Shown here: in pieces, positions 26,457 to 36,581 of the stretch
How positions within the stretch are numbered: the first letter of the stretch is position 1
How the letters are laid out: every line of letters starts with the position of its first letter
Source: Alloalcanivorax profundimaris
GTDB lineage: Bacteria; Pseudomonadota; Gammaproteobacteria; Pseudomonadales; Alcanivoracaceae
Direction: 5' to 3'
DNA: 64,000 bases
Assembly: GCF_015265435.1 (NCBI RefSeq)
Contig: NZ_JABJWH010000036.1
Span: 186,001 to 250,000, forward strand
Translations under genes and position numbers: made by a program
The notes under the pieces: model-generated
Database searches by the model: none
What the model saw: the letters and a program-made list of their open reading frames with translations, nothing else
Told to the model about the DNA's origin: nothing

Positions 26457-26580
26457 CAAATCACCTCCTGAGATTTGGGATCAGAATCAGATTGGCAACG
26501 ATGTTGAAGCCGGCCCGGGACCCGGGTCCGACTTGGCAATGTGAATATAAAGACGCTCAAAAGGGTTTCAAGGGGGGCGG

Positions 26581-28011
26581 TCAAGCGTCCTGAATGCGCC
26601 GCCAGGGCCGGGCCGCCTCCACCTCGTAGGCCAGTTCCAGCAAGGTGCGCTCGCCGCCCTGCACCGCCGCCAGTTGCACGCCGATGGGCAGCCCTTCCGC
26701 CGTGGCCCCCAGGGGCAGGGAGATCGCCGGGCTGCCGGAGGCGTTGTTGGCCGGGGTGAAGCTGGCGTAGTGGATCAGACGCTCGATCAGGGTCTCGAAC
26801 GGCTGGGTCGGGCTCAGGTAACCGAGCTTCGGCGTGGTGTGGGCGAGCACCGGCGAGAGCACCACGTCGTAGTTTTCAAAGGCGCGGGCGTACTCCCGCC
26901 AGCTGCGCCGCAGCCGGTAGAGCACCGCCGGCGTCTTGAGCATGCGCTTGCGGTAATGGCCGGCCAGCCCCTGGGTCAGGTCGTCCAGCCGGGCGCGGTC
27001 GAAGCCAGGACCGAACAGCCGGTGGCCGAAGGTGCGCACCATGAACGCCATCATGCCGTAGTAGGTGACGAAGTCGTCGATGAAGGACGGCTTCAGGGGA
27101 ATCGGCGCCTCCTCCACATGATGCCCCAGGTCCGCCAGCAGGCGGGCGGTGTCTTCCACCGCCGCGCGGGTGGCGGCGTCGGTGGCGCGGCCGGTGATGG
27201 AATCCACCACCAGCCCCACCTTCAGGCGGCGCTTGCCCGGGCCGGTGACCTCGCCGATGGCCGGCAGCTTGGGGTTGCGGTAGTAGCCCTCGGCGGCGGC
27301 GAAGAAGCGCGCCGTGTCGCGCACGCTGCGGGTCAGCACGCCCTCGCCGATAAGATCCACGGGCAGCGCCTGGGAGGCCTCGGATTTCACCAGCCGGCCC
27401 CGGGTGGGCTTGAGCCCCACCAGGCCACAGCAGGCGGCGGGAATGCGGATCGAGCCGCCGCCGTCGTTGCCATGGGCGATGGGCAGCGCGCCAGCGGCCA
27501 CCAGGGCGGCGGCGCCGCCGGACGAGGCGCCGGAGGAATAATCGGTGTGCCAGGGGTTGCGGGTGGGCGGCTGGTCCATGAACTCGGTGCTGGCGCTGAA
27601 GCCGAAATCGGGCAGGCGACTCTTGCCGATCAGGGTGAAGCCTTGATCCAGGAATTGGCGGGCGAAGTCGCTGTCCTTGTCCGCCGGGCCCGGCCGCACC
27701 GCGCGGGCGCCGTGGCCGCTGGGCAGGCCGGCCACGTCGATGTTGTCCTTGATCAGGGTGGGCACGCCGGCGAAGGCGCCACGGCCGGGCCGGGCGGCCT
27801 CGCCACGGGCCCGGTCCCAGGCTTCCCAGGCCACCGCCTGGAGCACCGGATCCACCCGGCCGATGCGTTCGATGGCCGCCTCGGCGGCGTCGGTGGCGCT
27901 CACATCACCGCGCCGGATGCGCTCGGCCAGGGCGGTGGCGTCGTCCGCGCCCAGGGCGTCGTCGGTGAAGGCGTGCAGGCGTTGGCGCGGGTCGTTGGTC
28001 GGGGTTCCCAT
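26581..28011 (-). CDS. amidase signature family enzyme
   Basis: A 476-residue amidase with the Ser-cisSer-Lys triad: Lys88 in TLIKDN, Ser163 in SSGASSGG and nucleophile Ser187 in GGGSIRIPAACCGLVGLKPTRG. Substrates in this family range from aliphatic amides to aryl amides and lactams and cannot be told from sequence. AAGGAGC precedes the ATG. The gene is downstream of, and on the same strand as, the HAD hydrolase with a 97-base gap. Confidence 0.9.
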   Translation of the reverse strand: MGTPTNDPRQRLHAFTDDALGADDATALAERIRRGDVSATDAAEAAIERIGRVDPVLQAVAWEAWDRARGEAARPGRGAFAGVPTLIKDNIDVAGLPSGHGARAVRPGPADKDSDFARQFLDQGFTLIGKSRLPDFGFSASTEFMDQPPTRNPWHTDYSSGASSGGAAALVAAGALPIAHGNDGGGSIRIPAACCGLVGLKPTRGRLVKSEASQALPVDLIGEGVLTRSVRDTARFFAAAEGYYRNPKLPAIGEVTGPGKRRLKVGLVVDSITGRATDAATRAAVEDTARLLADLGHHVEEAPIPLKPSFIDDFVTYYGMMAFMVRTFGHRLFGPGFDRARLDDLTQGLAGHYRKRMLKTPAVLYRLRRSWREYARAFENYDVVLSPVLAHTTPKLGYLSPTQPFETLIERLIHYASFTPANNASGSPAISLPLGATAEGLPIGVQLAAVQGGERTLLELAYEVEAARPWRRIQDA

Positions 28012-28108
28012 GGTCGGGGGCTCCTTTTGTTATTCGATACCGGTGGGGTCGGTATCGCCCGGAGCCGAAACTGTACCATGGTGCCAAAATCAGAACGGGC
28101 CAATCCCG

Positions 28109-28939
28109 TCAGGCCCGCGCCCGCTCCACCCGCTTGCCGTTGGCCAGCATCCGCCGCGCCAGCCCGGTCAGCCCGCCGATGCTGTCCACCACCGCGTCGG
28201 GCCGGTGCGGGTGGCTCACCGTGCCGGGAAAGATCTTGTCCAGCCAGCTTTGCGACCAGTGCGCGCCGTTGTAGAAGATGGCGGTGATCCCGGCGTCCTT
28301 GGCGGCGATCACGTCGGTGGTGCTGTCGCCGGCGTACCAGCAGCGCTCGGAGGGTTCCAGCCCCAGCTCCGCCAACGCCTTGAGCAGCATGTCCGGGGCC
28401 GGCTTGCGGTGCGCCACGTCGTCGCCGCACACGGTAACGTCGAACAGGTCCCGCCAGCCGCTGCCGTCGACGATGGCCAGTTCGTGCTCGAAGAAGTCGC
28501 GCTTGCGGTTGGAGATCACCCCCACCGGCACGCCGGCGGCGCGCAGCCGCTCCAGCTGGGCGCGGATGTCCGGCTCCAGGGGGTGCACTTCGTCCACGTA
28601 GTTCTTGTAGCAGTCGTCGAAGGCCCGGTGAATGCGCCGCTTGGCGTCGCCGTCGGCGCCGAACAGCACCTCGAAGATGTCGGTGCGGGAAATCTTGCGC
28701 TGGGCGGTGATCTTGGGGTGCAGCTTGTGGTGCTCGCGCACGTACTTGACCAGCTTGGCGTCCTCGATGGTCTTGGACTCTTCCGGCCGCAGAAGTCGCT
28801 CCCAGAGGCCCAGCTCCTCCAGGCGCGGCAGCACGTCGTCCACGGCGTGGTACATGGCGTCGTGGGTGTCCACCAGGGTGGCGTGCCAGTCGATCAGGAC
28901 GGCCGCCGGCGGCGCGTGCGGCAATTGCAGGATACTCAT
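28109..28939 (-). CDS. HAD-superfamily hydrolase with variant motif I
   Basis: A 276-residue HAD protein: nucleophile Asp17 in LIDWHATLVDT, motif II Ser in VGVISNRKRDF, motif III Lys in AHRKPAPDML and motif IV in WYAGDSTTDVIAA. The cap is helical, as in phosphoglycolate phosphatase-like enzymes. Motif I reads D-W-H-A-T: the usual second Asp (general acid/base) is His19. This may alter or slow phosphatase turnover, and the substrate is unknown. GGAG lies 11 bases before ATG 28939. Confidence 0.85.
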   Translation of the reverse strand: MSILQLPHAPPAAVLIDWHATLVDTHDAMYHAVDDVLPRLEELGLWERLLRPEESKTIEDAKLVKYVREHHKLHPKITAQRKISRTDIFEVLFGADGDAKRRIHRAFDDCYKNYVDEVHPLEPDIRAQLERLRAAGVPVGVISNRKRDFFEHELAIVDGSGWRDLFDVTVCGDDVAHRKPAPDMLLKALAELGLEPSERCWYAGDSTTDVIAAKDAGITAIFYNGAHWSQSWLDKIFPGTVSHPHRPDAVVDSIGGLTGLARRMLANGKRVERARA

Positions 28940-29083
28940 GGTCGCGCGTCTCCGTATGCCCTCCGGCACGGGTGCCATGCCGGAAGCCCAACGGTACCAC
29001 AGCGGCGTGAAGACGAACCGCGAAGTGGTTTTCTTGACGCGCGTCGCTGGCGATCTCCCGGGCCCCCGTTCTATGCTCCTTCC

Positions 29084-29695
29084 ATGAGCAAGGACCGGCT
29101 TCAAGACTACCGCCGCAAACGCAACCTGGAGGCCAGCCGCGAACCCGCCGGCGGCGAGGACCGGGCGCCGCGATTCGTGATCCAGAAACACGACGCCAGC
29201 CACCTCCACTATGACTTCCGCCTGGCCTTCGACGGCGCCCTGAAATCCTGGGCGGTGCCCAAGGGGCCGTCCACGGATCCCCGCGACAAGCGGCTGGCGG
29301 TGCAGGTGGAGGATCACCCCCTGGACTACGCCGACTTCGAGGGCGTGATCCCCAAGGGCCACTATGGCGCCGGCACCGTGATGGTCTGGGACCAGGGCGG
29401 CTACCGGAATCTGCTGGCCGACAAGGACCCGCCGAAAACCATGGCCGAGGGCTGGCGAGACGGCCTGCTGGAGGTGTGGCTGGAGGGCGACAAGCTGCGC
29501 GGCGGCTACGCCCTGAAGCGCTTCCGCGACGGCGACAAACCCCAATGGCTACTGATCAAGATGGACGACGAGCAGGCGGACGCCCGGCGCAACCCGGTGT
29601 CCACCGAGAACCGCTCGGTGAAAAGCGGCCGCACCCTGGCGGGCATCGCCCGGGAGGCCCGGCGGGAACAGGACGAGGGAGACCACCATGACTGA
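29084..29695 (+). CDS. LigD-type 3'-phosphoesterase domain protein
   Basis: A 203-residue stand-alone copy of the phosphoesterase domain of the bacterial NHEJ ligase LigD. Active-site residues are in place: His36, His42, Asp44 and Arg46 in QKHDASHLHYDFRL, and His78 and Tyr82 in VEDHPLDYADF. The spacing equals that of the Pseudomonas domain. The enzyme trims 3' ribonucleotides or phosphates at DNA breaks. It overlaps the polymerase gene by 8 bases, so the two are coupled. Neither Ku nor an ATP-dependent ligase domain is present in the window. Confidence 0.88.
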   Translation: MSKDRLQDYRRKRNLEASREPAGGEDRAPRFVIQKHDASHLHYDFRLAFDGALKSWAVPKGPSTDPRDKRLAVQVEDHPLDYADFEGVIPKGHYGAGTVMVWDQGGYRNLLADKDPPKTMAEGWRDGLLEVWLEGDKLRGGYALKRFRDGDKPQWLLIKMDDEQADARRNPVSTENRSVKSGRTLAGIAREARREQDEGDHHD

Positions 29696-30608
29696 CGCCA
29701 CCCTGGATGTGGACGGCCGCGCCGTGCCCTTCTCCCACCCGGACAAGGTGCTGTTCCCGGACGACGGCCTGACCAAGGCGGACCTGGCCGACTACTATCG
29801 CCGGGTGGCGCCGGTGATGCTGCCGCATCTGGCCGAGCGGCCGCTCACCCTGCACCGCTTCCCGGACGGCATCGGCGCGGACGGCTTCTACCAGCAGAAT
29901 CGAAGCGACCACTTCCCGGACTGGCTGCCAGGCCGGCGCCTGGATCATGGCGGCGACACTGGCGAGGTCCACCATATCCTGTGCCAACGGGCCGCCGACC
30001 TGGTCTACCTGGCCGGCCAGGGCACCCTCACCCTGCACGCCTGGCTCAGCCACGCCGACCGCCCGCAACGGCCGGACCAGCTGGTGTTCGACCTGGACCC
30101 GCCCGGCGGCGATTTCGAGCCGGTACGCCAGGCCGCGCGCCAGGTGCGCGACGCCTTGCGCCAGGCCGGCCTGACCCCGTTTCTGAAAACCACCGGCTCC
30201 CGGGGCCTGCACGTGGTGGCGCCGCTCAAGCCGGTGGCCGATTTCAACCGGGTGCGGCGCGCCTGCCGCCGGCTGTCGGACCATCTGGCGGCGCGCCACC
30301 CGGATCAGCTCACCACCGAGCAGCGCAAGAACAAACGACGCGGCCGGCTCTACCTGGACATCCAGCGCAACGCCTTCGGGCAAACCGCGGTGGCCCCCTA
30401 CGCGGTGCGCGCCCGCCCCGGCGCGCCGGTGGCCACGCCCCTGGACTGGCACGAACTGGACGACCCGGCCCTGGGCCCGCGCCGCTACACCCTCGGCAAC
30501 CTGTTCCGCCGGCTCGGCCAGAAGGACGACCCCTGGGCCGGCATGGCCCGCCACGCGGCGGACCCGGCGGTGCTGGAACACGCCCTGGAGGAATGGGACC
30601 AGGGCTAA
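29688..30608 (+). CDS. LigD-type polymerase (archaeo-eukaryotic primase fold)
   Basis: A 306-residue protein equal to the POL domain of LigD. Catalytic aspartates Asp135 and Asp137 lie in VFDLDPP, and [10 protein letters not shown] supplies the nucleotide-binding Ser/His. LigD polymerases fill in or add ribonucleotides at broken ends. As a free polypeptide beside a free phosphoesterase, it represents a split LigD. The stop overlaps the convergent soxR stop by 4 bases. Confidence 0.88.
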   Translation: MTDATLDVDGRAVPFSHPDKVLFPDDGLTKADLADYYRRVAPVMLPHLAERPLTLHRFPDGIGADGFYQQNRSDHFPDWLPGRRLDHGGDTGEVHHILCQRAADLVYLAGQGTLTLHAWLSHADRPQRPDQLVFDLDPPGGDFEPVRQAARQVRDALRQAGLTPFLKTTGSRGLHVVAPLKPVADFNRVRRACRRLSDHLAARHPDQLTTEQRKNKRRGRLYLDIQRNAFGQTAVAPYAVRARPGAPVATPLDWHELDDPALGPRRYTLGNLFRRLGQKDDPWAGMARHAADPAVLEHALEEWDQG

Positions 30609-31087
30609 TCGGCCTGGCCGCCGGGGAGATCACCTTCCCAGCGGCGGGCGCCGGGCCCGTGCTCGGACAACTCATCGCCGGGGTTGCGCAACCGGCAGGC
30701 GGTCATCGAAAGACACCCACAGCCGATGCAGTCGCTGAGCTGGTCGCGCAGCTGGGTGAGCCGCTGGATGCGCTCGTCCAGCTCCTGGCGCCAACGGGCG
30801 GACAGCCGCGACCAGTCCCGCGCGTTGGGGCTGCGCGCCTCCGGCAGGGACGCCAGTGCCTCCGCCACCTCCGCCAGCGGAATACCGATGCGCTGGGCCA
30901 CCTTGATCACCGCCACCCGGCGCAGCACGTCCCGGTGGTAGCGACGCTGGTTGCCGGCGCTGCGGCGGCTGTGAATGAGCCCCTTGCGTTCGTAGAAGTG
31001 CAGCGCGGACACCGCCACGCCGCTGCGTTCCGCCACTTCACCCACGGTGAGGGCCTTGTCGATGTTGGCGGCGGTGATCCTGGCCAT
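30605..31087 (-). CDS. soxR: redox-sensitive transcriptional activator SoxR
   Basis: A 160-residue MerR-family regulator. An N-terminal winged helix ([20 protein letters not shown]) and a dimerisation helix lead to the [2Fe-2S] cluster motif [12 protein letters not shown] (Cys120, 123, 125, 131). SoxR is activated by redox-cycling drugs. The start at 31087 has GGAGAG upstream. An 18-bp dyad operator lies between it and the divergent ABC transporter genes, and no soxS-like gene is nearby. Outside enteric bacteria SoxR usually controls efflux genes directly. Confidence 0.94.
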   Translation of the reverse strand: MARITAANIDKALTVGEVAERSGVAVSALHFYERKGLIHSRRSAGNQRRYHRDVLRRVAVIKVAQRIGIPLAEVAEALASLPEARSPNARDWSRLSARWRQELDERIQRLTQLRDQLSDCIGCGCLSMTACRLRNPGDELSEHGPGARRWEGDLPGGQAD

Positions 31088-31103
31088 GGACGCTCTCCGG
31101 AGA

Positions 31104-31134
31104 TTGACCTTAACAATGGTTAAGGTTTCATGCT
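31104..31134 (+). promoter_or_regulatory. SoxR-type promoter/operator
   Basis: TTGACC (-35, 31104-31109), 19 bases, then CATGCT (-10, 31129-31134), with an 18-bp dyad CCTTAAC-AATG-GTTAAGG (31108-31125) filling the spacer. The over-long 19-base spacer with a centred dyad is the MerR/SoxR geometry of the E. coli soxS promoter. It reads rightward into the ABC transporter genes and may also autoregulate soxR. Confidence 0.75.
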
Positions 31135-31204
31135 GCCCGCTCCTCGCCCGATTCACAAGACCTCTCTAGAATGTCGGGTCCCAGGCCATTGGCAAGGAGC
31201 ATTC

Positions 31205-32140
<936 letters not shown>

Positions 32141-32141
32141 C

Positions 32142-32903
32142 ATGAACCTGCACGGCGTAAAGGCCATTTACCGGTTCGAGATGGCACGCACCTGGCGCAC
32201 CCTGCTGCAAAGCATCGCATCCCCGGTGATTTCCACCTCGCTCTACTTCGTGGTGTTCGGCTCCGCCATCGGCTCGCGCATGGTGGAAATCGACGGCATC
32301 AGCTACGGCGCCTTCATCATTCCCGGCCTGGTGATGCTGATGCTGCTCAACGAGAGCATTTCCAACGCCTCGTTCGGCATCTACATGCCCAAGTTCACCG
32401 GCACCATCTACGAAGTACTGTCGGCGCCGATCTCACCGCTGGAAATCGTGCTCGGTTACGTGGGCGCCGCCGCCAGCAAGTCGATCATTCTCGGCCTGCT
32501 GATTCTCGCCACATCGCGGCTGTTCGTGGATTATCAGATCGCCCATCCGTTCGCCATGGTCGGTTTCCTGGCGCTCACCGCGGTGACCTTCAGCCTGTTC
32601 GGTTTCATCATCGGGGTGTGGGCGGACGGGTTCGAGAAGCTGCAGATCATTCCCATGATGATCGTCACGCCGCTGACCTTTCTCGGCGGCACCTTCTATT
32701 CGGTGTCCATGTTGCCGCCGTTCTGGGAAACGGTGACGCTGTTCAACCCGGTGGTTTATCTGGTGAGCGGCTTCCGCTGGAGTTTCTACGGCGTGGCGGA
32801 CGTGCACCTGGGGGTAAGCCTGGGCATGACGGTGCTGTTCATGCTGGTATGCGCCGGGTTGATCGGCTGGATTTTCAAAACTGGTTACCGGCTGCGTGAT
32901 TGA
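32142..32903 (+). CDS. ABC-2 type permease (YadH-like)
   Basis: A 253-residue, six-helix ABC-2 permease with family features: [15 protein letters not shown], the [18 protein letters not shown] elbow and the C-terminal [19 protein letters not shown]. Together with the preceding ATPase it forms a YadGH-type exporter whose substrate is unknown. The ribosome site AAGGGAG lies inside the end of the ATPase gene. A REP doublet follows 12 bases after the stop. Confidence 0.9.
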   Translation: MNLHGVKAIYRFEMARTWRTLLQSIASPVISTSLYFVVFGSAIGSRMVEIDGISYGAFIIPGLVMLMLLNESISNASFGIYMPKFTGTIYEVLSAPISPLEIVLGYVGAAASKSIILGLLILATSRLFVDYQIAHPFAMVGFLALTAVTFSLFGFIIGVWADGFEKLQIIPMMIVTPLTFLGGTFYSVSMLPPFWETVTLFNPVVYLVSGFRWSFYGVADVHLGVSLGMTVLFMLVCAGLIGWIFKTGYRLRD

Positions 32904-32915
32904 GCCCAAGTATTC

Positions 32916-32975
32916 GTAGGAGCGGCTTCAGCCGCGATTGTCGGATCGCGGGATCGCGGCTGAAGCCGCTCCTAC
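32916..32975. repeat. REP doublet (REPIN) 2
   Basis: GTAGGAGCGGCTTCAGCC...(32916-32938) and its exact inverted copy (32953-32975) around a 14-base spacer. It lies between the YadH-like permease and the convergent catalase gene and could act as a transcription barrier. Arm order is opposite to that of doublet 1. Confidence 0.92.
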
Positions 32976-32984
32976 AATGGGGTC

Positions 32985-34445
32985 TTATTGCTTCTCGGCG
33001 CGCACCGCCTTCTCGATGCGCTCGCCGATGTCCTTGTCGATGTTGCGCCAGTACTCAAACACCCGGGACAGCACCGGCTCCTCCACGCCGTCGAGCACGT
33101 GCCCGGCCACGTTGTTCACCAGGCGCTCCCGGGCGGCGTCATCCATCACCTTGGTGACCAGGTCATGGGCCTGGTTGAAGTCGCCGTCGTCGGGGCGAAG
33201 GGTGTAGGCCTCGCGCACCAGCTCGCCGTCCGCGGACCATACCGCCTGCTCCGGATAACGGTGCGGGTCCGCCGCAGGGCCGCCCTTGGTGTTGGGCGCG
33301 TACACCGGATCCTCGGTCTTGCGGATGCGCATGGCGCCGCCCTTGCTGTAGCTGTGCACCGGGCATCTGGGCTCGTTCACCGGAAGCTGCTTGTAGTTCA
33401 CGCCCAGCCGGGCGCGGTGGGCGTCGGCGTAGGACACGGAACGGGCCAGCAGCATCTTGTCCGGGGACAGGCCGGTGCCGGGCACCATGTTGTTGGGCTC
33501 GAACGCCGCCTGCTCGATCTCGCTGTGAAAGTCCGTGGGGTTGCGGTCCAGGGTCAGCTTGCCCACCTCGTGCAGCGGATAGTCCTCGTGGGGCCAGACC
33601 TTGGTGAGATCGAACGGGTTGATGCGATAGGTCTTGGCATCCTCGAAGGGCATGATCTGAACGTTCAGGGTCCAGGTCGGGTAATCGCCGCGCTCGATGG
33701 CCTTGAACAGATCCCGGCGGTGGTAATCGGCGTCGGCGCCGGCCATCTGGTCGGCCTGCTCCTGGGTCATGCACTTGATGCCCTGATCGGTCTTGAAGTG
33801 ATACTTCACCCAGAAGCGCTCACCGTCTTCGTTGACCCACATATAGGTGTGGCTGGAGTAACCGTTCATATGGCGCCAGGTGGCGGGCACGCCCCGGTCG
33901 CCCATCAACCAGGCCACCTGGTGGGCGGACTCCGGCGACTGGGTCCAGAAATCCCACTGCATGTCGTTGTCGCGCAGGCCGTTGTCGGCACGGCGCTTCT
34001 GCGAGTGAATGAAATGCTGGAATTTCATCGGGTCGCGCACGAAGAACACCGGCGTATTGTTGCCGACCATGTCGAAGTTGCCGTCCTCGGTGTAGAACTT
34101 CACCGCGAAACCGCGCGGGTCGCGCCAGGTGTCCGGGCTGCCCGCCTCGCCGGCGACGGTGGAGAACCGGATCACCACATCGGTTTTGGTGCCCTTCTGG
34201 AGAAATTTCGCCTTGGTGTAGCGGCTCACGTCCTGGGTGACCTGGAAATGGCCGAAGGCGCCGCCGCCCTTGGCATGGGGCTGACGGTCGGGAATCATCT
34301 CCCGGTTGAAGGCGGCCATCTGCTCCATGAGGTAGTGGTCATGGAGCACGATGGGACCGTCGGCGCCCACGGAGAGGGCGTGTTCGTCGCTGGCCACCGG
34401 GTTGCCGGCGTCATTGGTGGTCGGATTACGATGCTGATCGCTCAT
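32985..34445 (-). CDS. haem catalase
   Basis: A 486-residue catalase of the small-subunit type. Catalytic His57 is in [15 protein letters not shown]. Other blocks are [14 protein letters not shown], the distal-side [12 protein letters not shown] and the proximal-Tyr region [15 protein letters not shown]. It dismutates hydrogen peroxide in the cytoplasm. The start at 34445 has AAGGAAGG upstream; an in-frame ATG at 34490 is less likely. Its proximity to soxR fits an oxidative-stress neighbourhood, although no SoxR or OxyR site is obvious in its own promoter. Confidence 0.94.
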   Translation of the reverse strand: MSDQHRNPTTNDAGNPVASDEHALSVGADGPIVLHDHYLMEQMAAFNREMIPDRQPHAKGGGAFGHFQVTQDVSRYTKAKFLQKGTKTDVVIRFSTVAGEAGSPDTWRDPRGFAVKFYTEDGNFDMVGNNTPVFFVRDPMKFQHFIHSQKRRADNGLRDNDMQWDFWTQSPESAHQVAWLMGDRGVPATWRHMNGYSSHTYMWVNEDGERFWVKYHFKTDQGIKCMTQEQADQMAGADADYHRRDLFKAIERGDYPTWTLNVQIMPFEDAKTYRINPFDLTKVWPHEDYPLHEVGKLTLDRNPTDFHSEIEQAAFEPNNMVPGTGLSPDKMLLARSVSYADAHRARLGVNYKQLPVNEPRCPVHSYSKGGAMRIRKTEDPVYAPNTKGGPAADPHRYPEQAVWSADGELVREAYTLRPDDGDFNQAHDLVTKVMDDAARERLVNNVAGHVLDGVEEPVLSRVFEYWRNIDKDIGERIEKAVRAEKQ

Positions 34446-34573
34446 GGTGCTGTCACCTTCCTTGAAGTCCGCATGCTTTGAAGTCCGCATGATCTGTCGG
34501 GGAATTCCCCTAACGTCTCAAGGTGGCGCGGGGCCGGGAAGGGGCCCATGGCGAGCTTTACAAAGTTTGATCT

Positions 34574-34819
34574 TCAGCGCCGGTGAGGGTCCTCGTCGTC
34601 GAGGATTTTCTCCACTTCGTCGCGGGGCAGATAGTCCAGGTCCCAGTGGCTGGTGTAGGTTTCCTTCAGGCGGCGGCGCCCCCGGTGCAGGGGCTCCGGA
34701 TCATCGCCGCCGTGGGCACCGCTCTCCTCGCCCATGGCGGGCGGCGGCGGCCGGCTGGGGGGCTCCGGTTCCGGGCGGCGCCGGAACAGGCGCCGCAGTC
34801 GATCCATCAATGCGCTCAT
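34574..34819 (-). CDS. small hypothetical protein
   Basis: An 81-residue protein with a basic N-terminus (ALMDRLRRLFRRR), a Pro-rich middle and an acidic end (DEVEKILDDEDP). It has a good ribosome site (GGGAG) before ATG 34819. No family was recognised. The charge layout suggests a disordered linker or membrane-peripheral peptide. It is flanked by the catalase gene and a divergent DUF3301 gene. Confidence 0.55.
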   Translation of the reverse strand: MSALMDRLRRLFRRRPEPEPPSRPPPPAMGEESGAHGGDDPEPLHRGRRRLKETYTSHWDLDYLPRDEVEKILDDEDPHRR

Positions 34820-34950
34820 GCTGGCTCCCGACGTGAACGTCGATACCGCCATGATGCCAGGGCATCCGGCGCCGGTCAGCCGCCCGGTTTCCTTCCCCGC
34901 GGGCGGCGCTTACCATGAACCGATAATGACGACCGCGGATTGAAACCAAC

Positions 34951-35292
34951 GTGAACCTGGCTCTCACCGACCTTCTGCTGCTGGCCGCCCTGGTGATCGG
35001 CGCGGCCGTGTTCTGGCGGGCCCAGCGCATCCGCGAAACGACCCTGCGCGTCACCCGCCGGCATTGCGAGCGCGAGGAAGTGCTGCTGCTCGACCAGACC
35101 GTGGGCCTCAAGCGCCTGCGGCTGCGCCGGGACGGCGAAGGCCGGCTGCGCCTGTGGCGGGTTTACGAGTTCGAGTTCACGGTCACCGGCGGCGAGCGCT
35201 ACCGGGGCGAAACCCTGGTGACCGGCGACCGGGTGGTGCGGGTGACCCTGCCGCCGCACCGCTTCAGCCAGGAGCCGGATCAGCTTCACTGA
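34951..35292 (+). CDS. DUF3301 family protein
   Basis: A 113-residue protein with one N-terminal membrane helix (LLLLAALVIGAAVF) and a cytoplasmic domain matching DUF3301: HCEREEVLLLDQTV and LWRVYEFEFTVTGGERYRGE. It probably starts at GTG 34951. The function is unknown. Homologues are widespread in gammaproteobacteria. Confidence 0.75.
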   Translation: MNLALTDLLLLAALVIGAAVFWRAQRIRETTLRVTRRHCEREEVLLLDQTVGLKRLRLRRDGEGRLRLWRVYEFEFTVTGGERYRGETLVTGDRVVRVTLPPHRFSQEPDQLH

Positions 35293-35379
35293 CCGGCTTT
35301 TACACCTTTTTGTCTTCCCACCTTGCCCACGCCGGCCCCATGGGCGTACCCCTGTGCGAAACGGTCAATGGAGTTACCC

Positions 35380-36558
35380 ATGTCGTTTTCGCATCGCGTG
35401 GAGAATATCCAACCCTCGCTGACGTTGAAGATCAACGCCGAGGCCGCCGCTCTGCAGCGCGGCGGCGAACGGGTGGCGCGTTTGGGCGCCGGCGAGCCGG
35501 ATTTCGATACCCCCGCGGCGATCAAGGAAGCCGCCCACTCGGCCATCGACCGGGGTTTCACCCATTACACCGCGGTGGACGGCTGCCCGGATCTGAAAGC
35601 CGCCGTGCGCGAGAAATTCCGCCGCGACAACGACCTGGTGTTCGGCGACGACCAGGTGCTGGTCGGTTGCGGTGCCAAACAGGCCCTGTTCGACCTGTGC
35701 CAGGCCCTACTCGGGCCCGGCGACGAAGCGATGATTCCGCGCCCCTACTGGGTCACCTATCCAGCCCAGGTGATTCTCGCCGGCGCCGAGCCGGTGTACT
35801 TCGACCTGGACGCGGAGGACGGCTATCTGCCGGACCCGGATCGCCTGGAAGCCAGCTTCACCGCCCGCACCCGGCTGCTGTTTTTGAACAGCCCCAACAA
35901 CCCCACCGGTCGGATCTATGACGAGGACCGGCTGTGCCGGCTGGCGGCGGTGATCCGCCGACACCCGCGTTTGTGGGTGGTCAGCGACGAAATCTACGAG
36001 CACCTGAACTGGAGCGGCCGGCCATTCCTGAATCTGCTCAATGTGGCGCCGGACCTGGCGGACCGCTGTTTCCTGGTCAACGGCGTGTCCAAAGCCTACG
36101 CCATGACCGGCTGGCGGGTGGGCTTCGTGGCCGGCCCGGTGGACGCGCTCGCCCGTCTGAAGAAAGTGCAGGGCCAGAGCACCGCCGGCACCGCCACCAT
36201 CAGTCAGCACGCCGCCACCGAGGCGCTCACCGGTGACCAGACCCCGGTGCGCCGCATGGCGGCCGAGTACCGGCGCCGCCACGACCGGGTGGTGCCCGCC
36301 CTGAACGCCCTGCCCGGCGTTTGCTGCGCGCCCTCGGACGGCACCTTCTACGCCTTCCCGGACGCCCGTGAACTGATCGCCGGGCTGGACGGCATCGACG
36401 ACGACTATCAGCTTGCGGAGGCCCTGCTTCACCAGGCCGGCGTGGCGGTCGTCCCGGGCAGCGGCTTCGGCGCGCCGGGGCGGCTGCGGGTGTCGTTCGC
36501 CGCCAACATGGAAGCCATCGACACCGGCCTGGAGCGGCTGCGCCGCTTCATCGGCTGA
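35380..36558 (+). CDS. class I aminotransferase (aspartate aminotransferase type)
   Basis: A 392-residue PLP enzyme with the class Ib pattern: LGAGEPDFDTP, NSPNNPTG, VVSDEIYEHL and Lys238 in NGVSKAYAMTGWRVG as the Schiff-base residue. It most resembles aspartate aminotransferases interconverting aspartate and oxaloacetate. GGAG upstream supports ATG 35380. The ThDP enzyme gene follows after 23 bases, so co-transcription is possible though the link is not obvious. Confidence 0.9.
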   Translation: MSFSHRVENIQPSLTLKINAEAAALQRGGERVARLGAGEPDFDTPAAIKEAAHSAIDRGFTHYTAVDGCPDLKAAVREKFRRDNDLVFGDDQVLVGCGAKQALFDLCQALLGPGDEAMIPRPYWVTYPAQVILAGAEPVYFDLDAEDGYLPDPDRLEASFTARTRLLFLNSPNNPTGRIYDEDRLCRLAAVIRRHPRLWVVSDEIYEHLNWSGRPFLNLLNVAPDLADRCFLVNGVSKAYAMTGWRVGFVAGPVDALARLKKVQGQSTAGTATISQHAATEALTGDQTPVRRMAAEYRRRHDRVVPALNALPGVCCAPSDGTFYAFPDARELIAGLDGIDDDYQLAEALLHQAGVAVVPGSGFGAPGRLRVSFAANMEAIDTGLERLRRFIG

Positions 36559-36581
36559 AGAGACAGTGCAAAGGAGGCAGT

